Source: Devosia sp. 66-22 (GTDB lineage: Bacteria; Pseudomonadota; Alphaproteobacteria; Rhizobiales; Devosiaceae). Taken from it: a DNA stretch of 64,000 bases. Under the pieces are notes generated by a model, which was not told the origin of the DNA, did not search any database, and saw only the letters and a program-made list of their open reading frames with translations. Position numbers and translations under genes: made by a program. Positions within the stretch are counted from its first letter, which is position 1, and each line of letters starts with the position of its first letter. The stretch spans positions 135,382 through 199,381 of the forward strand of contig MKUZ01000031.1 of NCBI GenBank assembly GCA_001899065.1. Reading direction: 5' to 3'. Below, piece by piece: positions 1 through 8,722 of this stretch.

Positions 1-1252
1 CGCCATTGATGGTGGTCGCGCCGGTGTAGGTGTTGGTGCCCGACAGCGTCTGCGTCCCGGTGCCGACCTTGGTCAGCGCTCCGAAGTCATTGATCGTACC
101 CGAGAAGGAAACCGAATTGTTGGCGGCTCCCACGGTCAGCGTATCCAGGATTTGCACGGTACCCGAGCCGGCGAGCGAACCGATCGTCTCCATGTCCAGT
201 ATGCGCAGCATTGCGGAGGAGGTCAGCGAGACCGCCGAGTTGTCGCTGATGGCGTTGAAGCCGCCGAGGGCCAGCGTGCCGCCCGTTACCGAGGTGGCGC
301 CTGAATAGGTGTTCGTGCCCGAAAGGGTAAGGGCACCGGTTCCTTCCTTGACCAGGCCGCCCGTTCCGCTGATGGCGCCGGAAAAGCCAGTGGTTCCGTT
401 GTTGCGCCCCGCGGTCAGCGTCGCGGCGCCGAGCTTCACGCTGGCGGTCGCACCGCCCCCGAGCGAGCCGATCGTCTGGTTGAAGCCGTTGAGATCGAGC
501 GTGGCGAGGTTGCTGACGGAGTAGGCGCTGTCGTCCGAGAACACGTTGGCGACGCCGGCCTTGAGCGTGCCGGCGGAGACGGTGGTGGCGAGGGTGTACA
601 TGGCGCCTGCCGACCCGCTCAACGTGAGGGTGCCGGTGCCGACTTTGGTCAGCCCGAAGAACGAAGGGTTGTTGATAATATGCGAGCCGAGGACACCGGA
701 GAAGGTCGTGTCAGTGTTGAGGTTGCCGACGGTGAGAATCTGGTTGCCGGCGCCGCCGCTGTCCGTGCTGCCAAAAACGAGGCCGCTGCCCTCAAGCGAG
801 CCTATGCTGACAGCGCCGGAACTGGTCTGGAGAACAAGATAGCCACCATCAACAATAAGGCGCGCCGACCCGCCTGAGGACGTGTTGAAAAACTGCACGA
901 ACGTACCGCTAGTGATGGTGATCGTGGCGTTGCCGGCAGACGAGCTGCTCGCGAACTGAATTGTATTGCCGGTGCCTGTCGACAGGTTCTGCGCGACGCT
1001 GGAGTTGTTGGTGATACCTGCCCCGAAGAACGAAATGGCGGTCCCTGCTGCTGCAAGGCTGATCGAGTAAGTCGGGGCATTTGCGTCGAAGGTAATGCCA
1101 CCGAGCAGAGCGTTGACGCCGCTGATCGTGACGGTTGTCGCGGCTCCGTTGTTCGTGAACTGGGCGATCTCGGCGCCGTCGTCAGGGACGTTCGCAGGGC
1201 TCCAGTTCGCCGCAACATTGTAGACGCCGTCCGTGCCGGTCCAGATAGCCAT
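1..1252 (-). CDS. Beta-strand-repeat surface/secreted protein, N-terminal part (3' end outside window)
   Basis: The minus strand is open for 417 codons from ATG 1252 to the window edge. The start is preceded by GGAGGA four bases upstream. The protein begins MAIWTGTDGVYNVAANWSP and carries repeats of the type GTGTLTLSGTNTYTGATTI (for example at its visible end), the signature of autotransporter-associated beta-strand (PATR) passengers. Such repeats build a right-handed beta-helix displayed at or released from the cell surface. Composition is rich in G, T, S, N and A and contains no cysteine. No signal peptide is present, and an in-frame TAA lies just upstream of a possible GTG start about 27 bases further out, so none can be hidden there. 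That suggests type I secretion or another leaderless route, or else that the C-terminus (not visible) carries the export signal. No beta-barrel can be checked because the gene is cut. The plus-strand reading frames here are mirror images of the repeats. Confidence 0.85.
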   Translation of the reverse strand, partial: MAIWTGTDGVYNVAANWSPANVPDDGAEIAQFTNNGAATTVTISGVNALLGGITFDANAPTYSISLAAAGTAISFFGAGITNNSSVAQNLSTGTGNTIQFASSSSAGNATITITSGTFVQFFNTSSGGSARLIVDGGYLVLQTSSGAVSIGSLEGSGLVFGSTDSGGAGNQILTVGNLNTDTTFSGVLGSHIINNPSFFGLTKVGTGTLTLSGSAGAMYTLATTVSAGTLKAGVANVFSDDSAYSVSNLATLDLNGFNQTIGSLGGGATASVKLGAATLTAGRNNGTTGFSGAISGTGGLVKEGTGALTLSGTNTYSGATSVTGGTLALGGFNAISDNSAVSLTSSAMLRILDMETIGSLAGSGTVQILDTLTVGAANNSVSFSGTINDFGALTKVGTGTQTLSGTNTYTGATTING

Positions 1253-1289
1253 GACATCCTCCGAGATGACTTCGCGCACGCGCGTGCGG

Positions 1290-1308
1290 CGTTAAGACTG
1301 TCTTAACG
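1290..1308. promoter_or_regulatory. CtrA-type box in a perfect palindrome
   Basis: TTAA at 1292-1295 and TTAAC at 1303-1307 are separated by exactly seven bases, which matches the alphaproteobacterial CtrA consensus TTAA-N7-TTAAC. The whole 19-base stretch is a perfect inverted repeat with 9-base arms. It lies about 40-55 bases upstream of the surface-protein start at 1252. A second perfect 14-base palindrome, all C, G, A and T alternating, sits at 1275-1288 between the box and the gene. Control by CtrA is inferred from the motif only. Confidence 0.5.
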
Positions 1309-1533
1309 ATAGCATTCGAGAAGTTGTTCAGAGTCAAGCATTTGATCTCCTTACCATTTTCAACGATATTTCAGCTTTGCGGACAGCTCTGGAGAGTGTC
1401 CGGCCAATCGGCGCCTGTCCCGCGGATGCGGTGATCCGCATCCCCCTCATGCAGCGAAAGCGCTTGAGAATCCGGGCTTTCCCCACTATGTGAGCCCCCT
1501 CTTGGTTTCCCTCTCATCGTTAGGCGGCCCGAA
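1309..1533 (+). promoter_or_regulatory. typA promoter and structured leader
   Basis: This is the remainder of the divergent gap between the surface protein and typA. A sigma70-like pair is visible on the plus strand: TTGATC at 1342-1347 and GATATT at 1365-1370, 17 bases apart. Downstream the leader can form two hairpins: 1381-1401 (GGACA/TGTCC plus CTCT/AGAG with one bulge) and 1424-1443 (perfect 8-base arms GGATGCGG/CCGCATCC with a TGAT loop). No open reading frame with a convincing start is seen. Confidence 0.35.
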
Positions 1534-3348
1534 ATGGCGTTGCGCAACATCGCGATCATCGCCCATGTCGACCATGGCAAGACCACTCTCATCGACGTCC
1601 TGCTCCGGCAGTCGGGCTCGTTCCGCGAGAACCAGCGCGTCGAGGAACGCGCCATGGATTCCAACGATCTGGAGCGCGAGCGCGGCATCACCATCCTCGC
1701 CAAGGTGACCTCGCTGGTCTGGAAGGACACGCGCATCAATATCGTCGACACTCCCGGCCACGCCGATTTCGGCGGCGAGGTGGAGCGCATCCTCTCGATG
1801 GTCGATGGCGTGGTGATCCTCGTGGATGCCGCCGAAGGCCCGATGCCGCAGACCAAATTCGTCCTCGGCAAGGCGCTCGCGCAGGGCCTCCGGCCCATCG
1901 TCGCCATCAACAAGATCGACCGTGCCGACGAGCGCCATCTCGAAGTGCTCGAGGAGATCTTCGATCTGTTCATCGCGCTCGAGGCGACGCCCGAACAGCT
2001 CGATTTCCCGGTGCTCTATGGCGCCGCCAAGCAGGGCTGGATGAGCGCCGACCCTGCCGGTCCCAAGGAAACGCTGGCGCCGCTCCTCGACAAGGTTGTC
2101 GAATATGTCCCCGAGCCCAAGGTGGAAGACGGGCCCTTCCGCATGCTCGTCACCACCATCGAGCGCAACCCGTTCCTCGGCCGCGTTCTTACCGGCCGCG
2201 TCCAGTCGGGCAGCGTCAAGGCGGGCGATCCGGTCCATTCGCTGAGCCGTGACGGCAAGGAAGTCGAGAAGGGCCGCGTCAGCAAGGTCCTCGCCTTCCG
2301 CGGTCTTGAACGTACACCGGTCGACCTGGCCGAAGCGGGCGACATTGTCGCCATTGCCGGCCTCGAGGAAACCACCGTCGCCGACACCATCACCATTCCC
2401 TCGGTCAGCGAGCCGCTTGCGGCCAAGCCGATCGATCCGCCCACCCTCAGCGTCACCTTCCGCATCAATGACGGCCCGCTCGCCGGCCGTGAGGGCGACA
2501 AGGTGCAAAGCCGCGTCATCCGCGACCGCCTGATGCGCGAGGCCGAAGGCAATGTCGCCATCCGCGTCACCGAAGGCGCCGATGCCGATGCGTTCGAGGT
2601 CGCCGGCCGAGGCGAACTGCAGCTCGCCGTGCTCATCGAGAACATGCGCCGCGAGGGCTTCGAGCTCACCATCGGACGGCCGCGGGTGGTCATCCGCGAA
2701 GAAAACGGGCAGCGTCTCGAGCCGGTCGAGGAAGTCATCATCGACGTCGATGACGAGCATTCCGGCGTCGTCGTCCAGAAGCTCACCGAGCGCAAGGGCG
2801 AGCTGGTCGACATGCGCCCCTCGGGCACCGGCCGGCAGCGCCTGCGTTTCTACGTGCCCACCCGCTCGCTCATCGGCTACCAGCCCGAGCTCCTCAGCGA
2901 CACACGTGGAACGGCGATCTTCAACCGCCTGTTCCATGAGTATCAGCCCTATAAGGGTGCGCTGCCGGGCCGGCGTACGGGCGTGCTCATCTCCAACAGC
3001 AGCGGCACCGCCGTCGCCTATGCGCTGTGGAACCTCGAAGAGCGCGGGCCGATGATGATCGACCCCGGCGTCGAGGTCTATGAGGGCATGATCATCGGCG
3101 AGCACACCCGCGACAACGATCTCGAAGTGAACCCCATCAAGGGCAAGCAGCTCACCAACATCCGCACCACGTCCAAGGACGAAGCGGTGCGCCTGACGCC
3201 GCCCAAGAAGCTCACCCTCGAGCAGTCGCTGGGCTACATCGCCGACGACGAATATGTCGAGGTCACGCCCAAGAGCATCCGCCTGCGCAAGATCGCCCTC
3301 GATCCCAACGAGCGCAAGAAGATGATGCGCGCCGCCAAGGCGAGCTGA
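1534..3348 (+). CDS. typA: Ribosome-associated GTPase TypA/BipA
   Basis: This 604-aa translational GTPase binds the 70S ribosome at the elongation-factor site and helps 50S assembly and growth under stress, notably cold. The G1 loop AHVDHGKTT is at residues 10-18, the switch I region ERERGITI at 47-54, G3 DTPGH at 72-76 and G4 NKID at 126-129. The EF-G-like domains II, III and V follow, then the TypA-specific C-terminal domain (PGVEVYEGMIIGEH). Length matches the family (about 605 aa). ATG 1534 is chosen because the protein starts directly with the conserved LRNIAIIAHVDHGKT; the ribosome-binding site is weak. A long antisense reading frame over this gene is a shadow of its strong codon bias. 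Confidence 0.97.
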   Translation: MALRNIAIIAHVDHGKTTLIDVLLRQSGSFRENQRVEERAMDSNDLERERGITILAKVTSLVWKDTRINIVDTPGHADFGGEVERILSMVDGVVILVDAAEGPMPQTKFVLGKALAQGLRPIVAINKIDRADERHLEVLEEIFDLFIALEATPEQLDFPVLYGAAKQGWMSADPAGPKETLAPLLDKVVEYVPEPKVEDGPFRMLVTTIERNPFLGRVLTGRVQSGSVKAGDPVHSLSRDGKEVEKGRVSKVLAFRGLERTPVDLAEAGDIVAIAGLEETTVADTITIPSVSEPLAAKPIDPPTLSVTFRINDGPLAGREGDKVQSRVIRDRLMREAEGNVAIRVTEGADADAFEVAGRGELQLAVLIENMRREGFELTIGRPRVVIREENGQRLEPVEEVIIDVDDEHSGVVVQKLTERKGELVDMRPSGTGRQRLRFYVPTRSLIGYQPELLSDTRGTAIFNRLFHEYQPYKGALPGRRTGVLISNSSGTAVAYALWNLEERGPMMIDPGVEVYEGMIIGEHTRDNDLEVNPIKGKQLTNIRTTSKDEAVRLTPPKKLTLEQSLGYIADDEYVEVTPKSIRLRKIALDPNERKKMMRAAKAS

Positions 3349-3451
3349 CGCGGCGGGCGGCGTACCACCGCCCTGGCCGCCCCGCGACCTCTCATGGGTT
3401 GGCCATTAACCCGTCCTGTGGCATCACGCTGGCTCACCCGCGGGAGTGCTC

Positions 3452-4057
3452 ATGTCCGACTGGATCGTCGAAACCATCACCGCCACCGGCTATTGGGGCA
3501 TCTTCCTGCTGATGCTGCTCGAGTCGGTGTTCCCGCCGATCCCCTCCGAGCTCATCATTCCGTTCGCCGGCTTTGCCGTGCAGCGCGGCGAGCTCAACCT
3601 GTTCGGCGTCCTCGCGGCGACGACGGGCGGCGCCGTCATCGGCATGCTGCCCTGGTATATTGCGGCGCGGCTTTTGGGGCTCGCCCGCACCAAATGGCTG
3701 GCCGACCGGATCGGCCGCTGGGTGGCAATGAACTCTGACGAGATCGATGTCGCGAGCGCCTGGTTCCTGCGCTACGGCCCGCTGATCGTCTTCTTCGGCC
3801 GTCTCGTGCCGCTCATCCGCACCGTCATTTCCGTTCCCGCCGGCATCGCCGCCATGCCCGCCTGGGCCTTCCTCATCGCCTCGGCGCTCGGTGCGCTGCT
3901 GTGGAACAGTATTCTCATCGGCGCCGGCTACCTGCTCTCCTCGCACTACCATCTGGTCGAGATCGTGCTCGATCCGGCGACCATCGCCGTCCTGGTCCTG
4001 TGCGTCCTCATCTATGTGTGGCGCGTCGTCACCTGGAAGCCGGGTCTGCCGCCGTAA
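3452..4057 (+). CDS. DedA family membrane protein
   Basis: A 201-aa polytopic inner-membrane protein of the DedA (VTT/SNARE-associated) family. Family members are implicated in undecaprenyl-phosphate or phospholipid flipping and in membrane potential homeostasis. The conserved N-terminal re-entrant segment ESVFPPIPSELIIPFAGF and the second signature FFGRLVPLIRTVISVPAG with its key arginines are present. About five hydrophobic segments are predicted by eye. ATG 3452 is chosen over an in-frame GTG at 3446 because CGGGAG at 3441-3446 is correctly spaced for it. The substrate of this paralog cannot be told. Confidence 0.9.
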   Translation: MSDWIVETITATGYWGIFLLMLLESVFPPIPSELIIPFAGFAVQRGELNLFGVLAATTGGAVIGMLPWYIAARLLGLARTKWLADRIGRWVAMNSDEIDVASAWFLRYGPLIVFFGRLVPLIRTVISVPAGIAAMPAWAFLIASALGALLWNSILIGAGYLLSSHYHLVEIVLDPATIAVLVLCVLIYVWRVVTWKPGLPP

Positions 4058-4151
4058 GTCGGGCTGGACGACTCGCTGCGATCTGGCGCTCACTGCCAGC
4101 AGGCGGCGCGGGTGAGGGTACCGGCGCCGGCCCGAGCAGGAGAGTATCGAG

Positions 4152-4991
4152 ATGCATAAATTCGTATCCGCGCTGGCGTTTGCCGCCCTGGCGCTGCCGG
4201 TCGCCGTGCAGGCGGGCGAAGAAACCGTGATGATCAAGGGCAGCCAGCGCACCATCCCGGCGACGGTGACACTGCCCGAAGGGCCCGGCCCGTTTCCGTT
4301 CGTCGTGATGTATCACGGCACCGGTTCCAACCGGCACGAGGCCGGCAATGGCTACGACCTCCTGGCGCCCAAGCTCGCCGAGGCCGGTATCGCCAGCGCC
4401 CGGTTCGACTTCGCCGGCAATGGCGACAGCCCGGTGGACTACAAGGAATACACCTTCTCGAGCGGCGTGGCGGACGGCCAGGACGTCATTGCCTATATGC
4501 GCGGCCTCGCGCAGATCGACGATGCGCGGCTGGGCGTTCTGGGCTGGAGCCAGGGCGGCACCATCGCCATGCTCACCGCGGGCCGGCACGACGATGTCCG
4601 CAGCGTCGTCACCTGGGCCGGCGCGCTCGACATGAAGGGCGCCTTCGCCGAGCTCTACCCCGAGGCCGAAAAGAACGGTTTTGCGGTCATGGAGTTCGAG
4701 TGGCGCACCCCGCTCAACCTGTCGCTCGACTGGTTCAAGGAAGCGCGGAGCACCGACGTCGCGGCCGAGCTCGCCAACTACAAGGGCGCGGTGCTCGCCA
4801 TTGCCGGCGCCAATGACGATGTCGTGCCGCCGGCCACCACCGATGCCATCGTCGCGGCCGCGGGCGGCGACAACAAGAGCAAGAGCATCATCGATGGCGC
4901 CGACCACACCTTCAATATCTTCTCGGGCGACATGAGTGCGTTCAACACGCTCATCGCCCAGACCGTCGACTGGTTCAAGGCGACCCTCTGA
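4152..4991 (+). CDS. Exported alpha/beta hydrolase (dienelactone hydrolase-like)
   Basis: A 279-aa alpha/beta-fold hydrolase with a Sec signal peptide (residues 1-21, cleavage after VQA). The catalytic serine lies in GWSQGG, the acid in GANDDVVPP and the histidine in GADHTF, the usual order for an S9/dienelactone hydrolase-type enzyme. The oxyanion region is MYHGTGSNRH. GAGAGTATCG precedes ATG 4152. The signal peptide points to a periplasmic ester or acyl substrate, which is not identifiable. It stands alone between dedA and yggT on the same strand. Confidence 0.85.
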   Translation: MHKFVSALAFAALALPVAVQAGEETVMIKGSQRTIPATVTLPEGPGPFPFVVMYHGTGSNRHEAGNGYDLLAPKLAEAGIASARFDFAGNGDSPVDYKEYTFSSGVADGQDVIAYMRGLAQIDDARLGVLGWSQGGTIAMLTAGRHDDVRSVVTWAGALDMKGAFAELYPEAEKNGFAVMEFEWRTPLNLSLDWFKEARSTDVAAELANYKGAVLAIAGANDDVVPPATTDAIVAAAGGDNKSKSIIDGADHTFNIFSGDMSAFNTLIAQTVDWFKATL

Positions 4992-5139
4992 GGGTCTGCT
5001 GGCATAATTCCGGACCGGGCGGCCGCATGCCGGCTGCCCGCTTCCCTTGTGGGGGACATTCACCTTGTGCCGGCCCCCGCCTTGCGCAAACGCGGAAATT
5101 CCCTAGATAAGTCCGCATTCGACGCCCAAGGGGACGCCA

Positions 5140-5436
5140 ATGATCGCATTGCTGCAGACGATTTCCATGCTCCTGAACCTGGTCTGGTGGGTCTTTCTCA
5201 TCATGATCATCATGAGCTGGCTGATCAGCTTCAACGTCATCAACACGCGCAACCAGTTCGTGGCGAGCGTCTGGCGCATCCTCAACCAGATCACCGAGCC
5301 GATCCTCAGGCCCATCCGCCGCATCATCCCGCCGGTGGGCGGGCTCGATCTCAGCCCGATCATCGTGTTCGTCATCATCTTCTTCCTGCAAAGCTTCATC
5401 GCCAACGACCTGCCGCGCCTGATGGGGCTCTACTGA
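5140..5436 (+). CDS. YggT family membrane protein
   Basis: A 98-aa integral membrane protein with two hydrophobic segments flanking the conserved VWRILNQITEPILRPIRRIIP segment and the GGLDLSPIIVFVIIFFLQ motif (shown here in parts). YggT/CcB3 proteins are linked to osmotic tolerance, membrane complex assembly and, in plastids, cytochrome maturation. In alphaproteobacteria the gene is commonly followed by a DUF167 gene, as here. Confidence 0.9.
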   Translation: MIALLQTISMLLNLVWWVFLIMIIMSWLISFNVINTRNQFVASVWRILNQITEPILRPIRRIIPPVGGLDLSPIIVFVIIFFLQSFIANDLPRLMGLY

Positions 5437-5750
5437 CCCCCTGGCGGGTCACCGGCGACGGCGTGACGCTGCATCTGCGCGTCACGCCCAATGCCGGCGC
5501 CGACCGGATCGAGGGGGTCGAGCAGCGCGGCGATGGCTCGAGCGTTCTCCGCCTGCGCGTCGCCGCCGTCCCCGACAAAGGCCGGGCCAATGCCGCGGTC
5601 ATCGCGCTCTTGAGCCGCACCCTCGAGGTCCCCAAATCCGCCGTCTCCGTCATTTCGGGCGAGACGGCGCGGCTCAAGACCGTGGCCGTTGCGGGCGACG
5701 GCGTGGCGCTGGCGGCCCGGCTCGCCGCCGGCAACCCCCTCAAACCCTAG
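5433..5750 (+). CDS. DUF167 (YggU) family protein
   Basis: A small soluble protein of about 105 aa with the DUF167 core HLRVTPNAGADRIEG, VPDKGRANAAVIALL and SGETARLKTV. Its function is unknown; structures of homologs show a compact alpha/beta fold. There is no in-frame ATG near the 5' end. A CTG at 5433 overlaps the yggT stop (CTGA) and keeps the family N-terminal PW motif; a GTG at 5463 would give a 95-aa form. The CTG start is preferred on homology and coupling grounds but is not certain. Confidence 0.8.
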   Translation: MTPWRVTGDGVTLHLRVTPNAGADRIEGVEQRGDGSSVLRLRVAAVPDKGRANAAVIALLSRTLEVPKSAVSVISGETARLKTVAVAGDGVALAARLAAGNPLKP

Positions 5751-5910
5751 GAAATCCGCCGCTCTCCAGCGGAAAGCGGTTGAAACTCCTGTGATGTTTT
5801 GCCACAAGCGAGCCACAATCCCCTGGGGCGGGGAGGGGTTTCCGCGCACATCTCGCCGGCAGCCGCGCCATAGGAGCGTCCTGGGGGTTCGTTGAACCTG
5901 AGGAACCACT

Positions 5911-8082
5911 ATGACCACCATTCTCTGGGCGACCGTCGTCGCGGGTCTGTTGTCGATCGTTTACGGCATCGTGACCACCCGCGGCCTGCTCGCCGCCGAT
6001 GCAGGCTCCGCCCGCATGCAGGAAATCTCGGCCGCCGTGCGCGAAGGCGCCTCGGCGTATCTGCGCCGGCAATACACCACCATCGCCATCGTGGGCGTCG
6101 TGGTGTTCGTCCTCGCCTTCTGGCTGCTCGGCGTCTATGCCGCCATCGGCTTCCTCATCGGCGCCGTGCTCTCGGGCGCCGCCGGCTTCATCGGCATGAA
6201 TGTGTCGGTGCGTGCCAATGTCCGCGTCGCCCAGGCGGCGACGGCGTCGCTCGCCAAGGGCCTCGACCTCAGCTTCAAGGCAGGCGCCATCACGGGCCTG
6301 CTCGTCGCCGGTCTGGGTCTTCTCGGCGTCGCGGTCTACTTCATCGCGCTTACCCAGTGGTTCGGGTTCGATCCGACCAGCCGCACCGTCATCGACGCCC
6401 TGGTGGCGCTCGGCTTCGGTGCGTCGCTGATCTCGATCTTCGCGCGCCTTGGCGGCGGCATCTTCACCAAGGGTGCGGACGTCGGCGGCGACATGGTGGG
6501 CAAGGTCGAAGCCGGCATCCCCGAGGATGATCCGCGCAACCCGGCCACCATCGCCGACAATGTGGGCGACAATGTCGGAGACTGCGCCGGCATGGCTGCC
6601 GACCTGTTCGAAACCTACGTCGTCACCGCGGTGGCCACCATGGTGCTCGCGGCGATCCTGATGCCCACACCCGAGCTCAAGCTCGCAGCCATGGTGCTGC
6701 CGCTTGCCATCGGCGGCGCCTGCGTCATCACCTCGATCATCGGTACCTATTTCGTCAAGCTGGGTGCCTCCAACAACATCATGGGCGCCCTCTACAAGGG
6801 CCTCATCGCGACCGGCGTGCTCTCGCTCGTCGTGCTGCTGCCGGTTCTGTGGTGGGTGTTCGGCGATCTCAACCTGAGCATCGCCGCGGGCGAGGGCACG
6901 GCCATGGCCAAGACCTTCACCCCGTGGAGCCTGTTCTGGTGCGGCGTGTCGGGCCTGGTGATCACCGGCCTCATCATCGTCATCACCGAATACTACACCG
7001 GCACGGGCAAGCGCCCGGTCAACTCCATCGCCGAAGCCTCGATCACCGGTCATGGCACCAACGTCATCCAGGGTCTCGCCGTCTCGCTCGAGGCGACGGC
7101 CCTGCCGGCCATCGTCATCGTCGCCGGCATCATCGTGACGTTCAACCTCGCCGGCCTGTTCGGCATCGCCTTCGCCGTCGCCACCATGCTGGCCCTCGCC
7201 GGCATGATCGTTGCGCTCGATGCCTTCGGTCCGGTCACCGACAATGCCGGGGGTATCGCCGAAATGGCGGGCCTGCCCAAGGAAGTGCGTCACAACACCG
7301 ACGCGCTCGACGCCGTGGGCAACACCACCAAGGCCGTCACCAAGGGCTATGCCATCGGTTCGGCCGGCCTCGGTGCGCTGGTGCTGTTCGCCGCCTACAC
7401 GCAGGACCTCATCTACTTCTCGGCCAATGCGCCGGCGGGGTCGATCTTTGCGGGTCTGGGCAATCTCACCTTCTCGCTCGCCGATCCCTATGTCGTCGTC
7501 GGCCTCCTGTTCGGCGGCCTGCTGCCGTTCCTGTTCGGTGGCATGTCGATGACCGCCGTGGGCCGCGCCGCGCAGGCGGTGGTGGTCGAGGTCCGTCGCC
7601 AGTTCCGCGAGAACAAGGGCATCATGGAGGGCACGTCCAAGCCCGACTATGCCAAGGCGGTCGACCTGCTCACCAAAGCGGCCATCCGCGAGATGATCGT
7701 CCCCTCGCTGCTCCCGGTGCTCTCGCCCATCGTGGTGTTCTTCGTGATCTACTGGATCGCGGGCGCCGGCGCGGCGTTCTCGGCCCTGGGCGCCATGCTC
7801 ATGGGCGTCATCGTCACCGGCCTGTTCGTCGCCATCTCGATGACGGCCGGCGGCGGTGCCTGGGACAACGCCAAGAAGTCATTCGAAGACGGCTTCGTGG
7901 ATTCCAAGGGCGAGAAGCACTTCAAGGGCTCGGAAGCCCACAAGGCCTCCGTCACCGGCGATACCGTCGGCGACCCCTACAAGGACACGGCGGGCCCCCC
8001 CGTGAACCCCATGATCAAAATCACCAACATCGTGGCGCTGCTGCTGCTCGCGGTGCTGGCCCATCTGGGTGGCGTGGCTTAA
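5911..8082 (+). CDS. hppA: Membrane-bound proton-translocating pyrophosphatase, K+-independent type
   Basis: A 723-aa polytopic enzyme that hydrolyses pyrophosphate and pumps protons across the membrane. The pyrophosphate-binding loop [20 protein letters not shown] starts at residue 190 and is followed by the acidic [12 protein letters not shown] motif. The sequence GNTTKA at 470-475 has lysine at the position that is alanine in K+-dependent enzymes, so this is the K+-insensitive type by the established rule. The sixteen or so membrane segments are evident as repeated hydrophobic blocks. A 160-base gap with possible promoter elements precedes it and a strong hairpin follows. A soluble inorganic pyrophosphatase gene (ppa) is encoded about 12 kb downstream, so the cell has both routes. 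Confidence 0.97.
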   Translation: MTTILWATVVAGLLSIVYGIVTTRGLLAADAGSARMQEISAAVREGASAYLRRQYTTIAIVGVVVFVLAFWLLGVYAAIGFLIGAVLSGAAGFIGMNVSVRANVRVAQAATASLAKGLDLSFKAGAITGLLVAGLGLLGVAVYFIALTQWFGFDPTSRTVIDALVALGFGASLISIFARLGGGIFTKGADVGGDMVGKVEAGIPEDDPRNPATIADNVGDNVGDCAGMAADLFETYVVTAVATMVLAAILMPTPELKLAAMVLPLAIGGACVITSIIGTYFVKLGASNNIMGALYKGLIATGVLSLVVLLPVLWWVFGDLNLSIAAGEGTAMAKTFTPWSLFWCGVSGLVITGLIIVITEYYTGTGKRPVNSIAEASITGHGTNVIQGLAVSLEATALPAIVIVAGIIVTFNLAGLFGIAFAVATMLALAGMIVALDAFGPVTDNAGGIAEMAGLPKEVRHNTDALDAVGNTTKAVTKGYAIGSAGLGALVLFAAYTQDLIYFSANAPAGSIFAGLGNLTFSLADPYVVVGLLFGGLLPFLFGGMSMTAVGRAAQAVVVEVRRQFRENKGIMEGTSKPDYAKAVDLLTKAAIREMIVPSLLPVLSPIVVFFVIYWIAGAGAAFSALGAMLMGVIVTGLFVAISMTAGGGAWDNAKKSFEDGFVDSKGEKHFKGSEAHKASVTGDTVGDPYKDTAGPPVNPMIKITNIVALLLLAVLAHLGGVA

Positions 8083-8111
8083 GAACCGCCGTTCTACCGC
8101 CGAGCATGCGA

Positions 8112-8137
8112 GAGGCCCGGGAGCGATCCCGGGCCTC
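8112..8137 (+). terminator. Hairpin terminator after hppA
   Basis: A perfect 10-base inverted repeat (GAGGCCCGGG / CCCGGGCCTC) with a 6-base loop starts 30 bases after the hppA stop. There is no clear T-run on either side. It lies between hppA and a convergent gene and may serve both. Confidence 0.7.
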
Positions 8138-8152
8138 CTGCCTATGGAGGTT

Positions 8153-8506
8153 CTAGCCCAGGTAGCGGGCGTCCTCGCCGCGGAGCAAATCTCGGGCATC
8201 CCTCGGTACGATCACCCCGTAGCCGATCTGCCCCGCCGTCCAGTACAGCTTTCCTTCTTTGTGATAGCTTGAGAAGTGCAACTCGGCTCCAAGCTTCATG
8301 AGGCCCATTTGGATGGCGCTGAGCGAATCGACGCCATAGGCAAAGGACCGCGTCAGCTGCGCCGGCCATTCATCTTCGGGCCACCGGATCTCGTACCAGC
8401 AGCGCCAGGCTCCCTCGCTTTCGACCGGCGCCTCGAGTTGCAGGGCGACAGTCTTGTGCTCGCCGGACTTGCAGATCGCCGTCAGTTCTCGCATGCCAAT
8501 GATCAC
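8153..8506 (-). CDS. Hypothetical protein (DUF6968-like)
   Basis: A 117-aa acidic protein of unknown function starting at GTG 8506, with TAGGAGAG five bases upstream. It contains aromatic-rich WRCWYEIRWPEDEW and FAYGVDSLSAIQMGLMKLG, typical of small uncharacterised immunity- or phage-like proteins seen scattered in Hyphomicrobiales genomes. The family assignment is from recollection of this pattern. It is convergent with hppA. No membrane segment or signal peptide. Confidence 0.7.
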   Translation of the reverse strand: MIIGMRELTAICKSGEHKTVALQLEAPVESEGAWRCWYEIRWPEDEWPAQLTRSFAYGVDSLSAIQMGLMKLGAELHFSSYHKEGKLYWTAGQIGYGVIVPRDARDLLRGEDARYLG

Positions 8507-8722
8507 GACACTCTCCTAGCGGTGCTCTACGAATGGAGGAAGCAGTTCGGCCAGCCTCATTGTAGACACCAGCGAGCCCGAAGGACATCCGACACGGCGT
8601 TCAGCATTGGTGCCGGACGCCCCAAAAATCTTACACCCCGCTGTCGATTCCCCCTGCCGCCATTCGTCGTGATACTGAATGGCAGCCACGGAGGGCGTGC
8701 CGCGAGATCATGAGGAACCATC

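Noticed and set aside
30-877. Several plus-strand reading frames over the first kilobase
   Set aside because: They are mirror images of the repeat protein on the minus strand, with Val/Pro-rich sequence and no ribosome-binding sites.
1486-3105. Long minus-strand reading frame of 539 codons over typA
   Set aside because: It is a shadow of the GC-biased third codon positions of typA; its product is a low-complexity Asp/Glu/Arg mix with no family.
5740-7293. Long minus-strand frame over hppA
   Set aside because: It is antisense to a textbook membrane pyrophosphatase and rich in Gly/Asp/His without motif.
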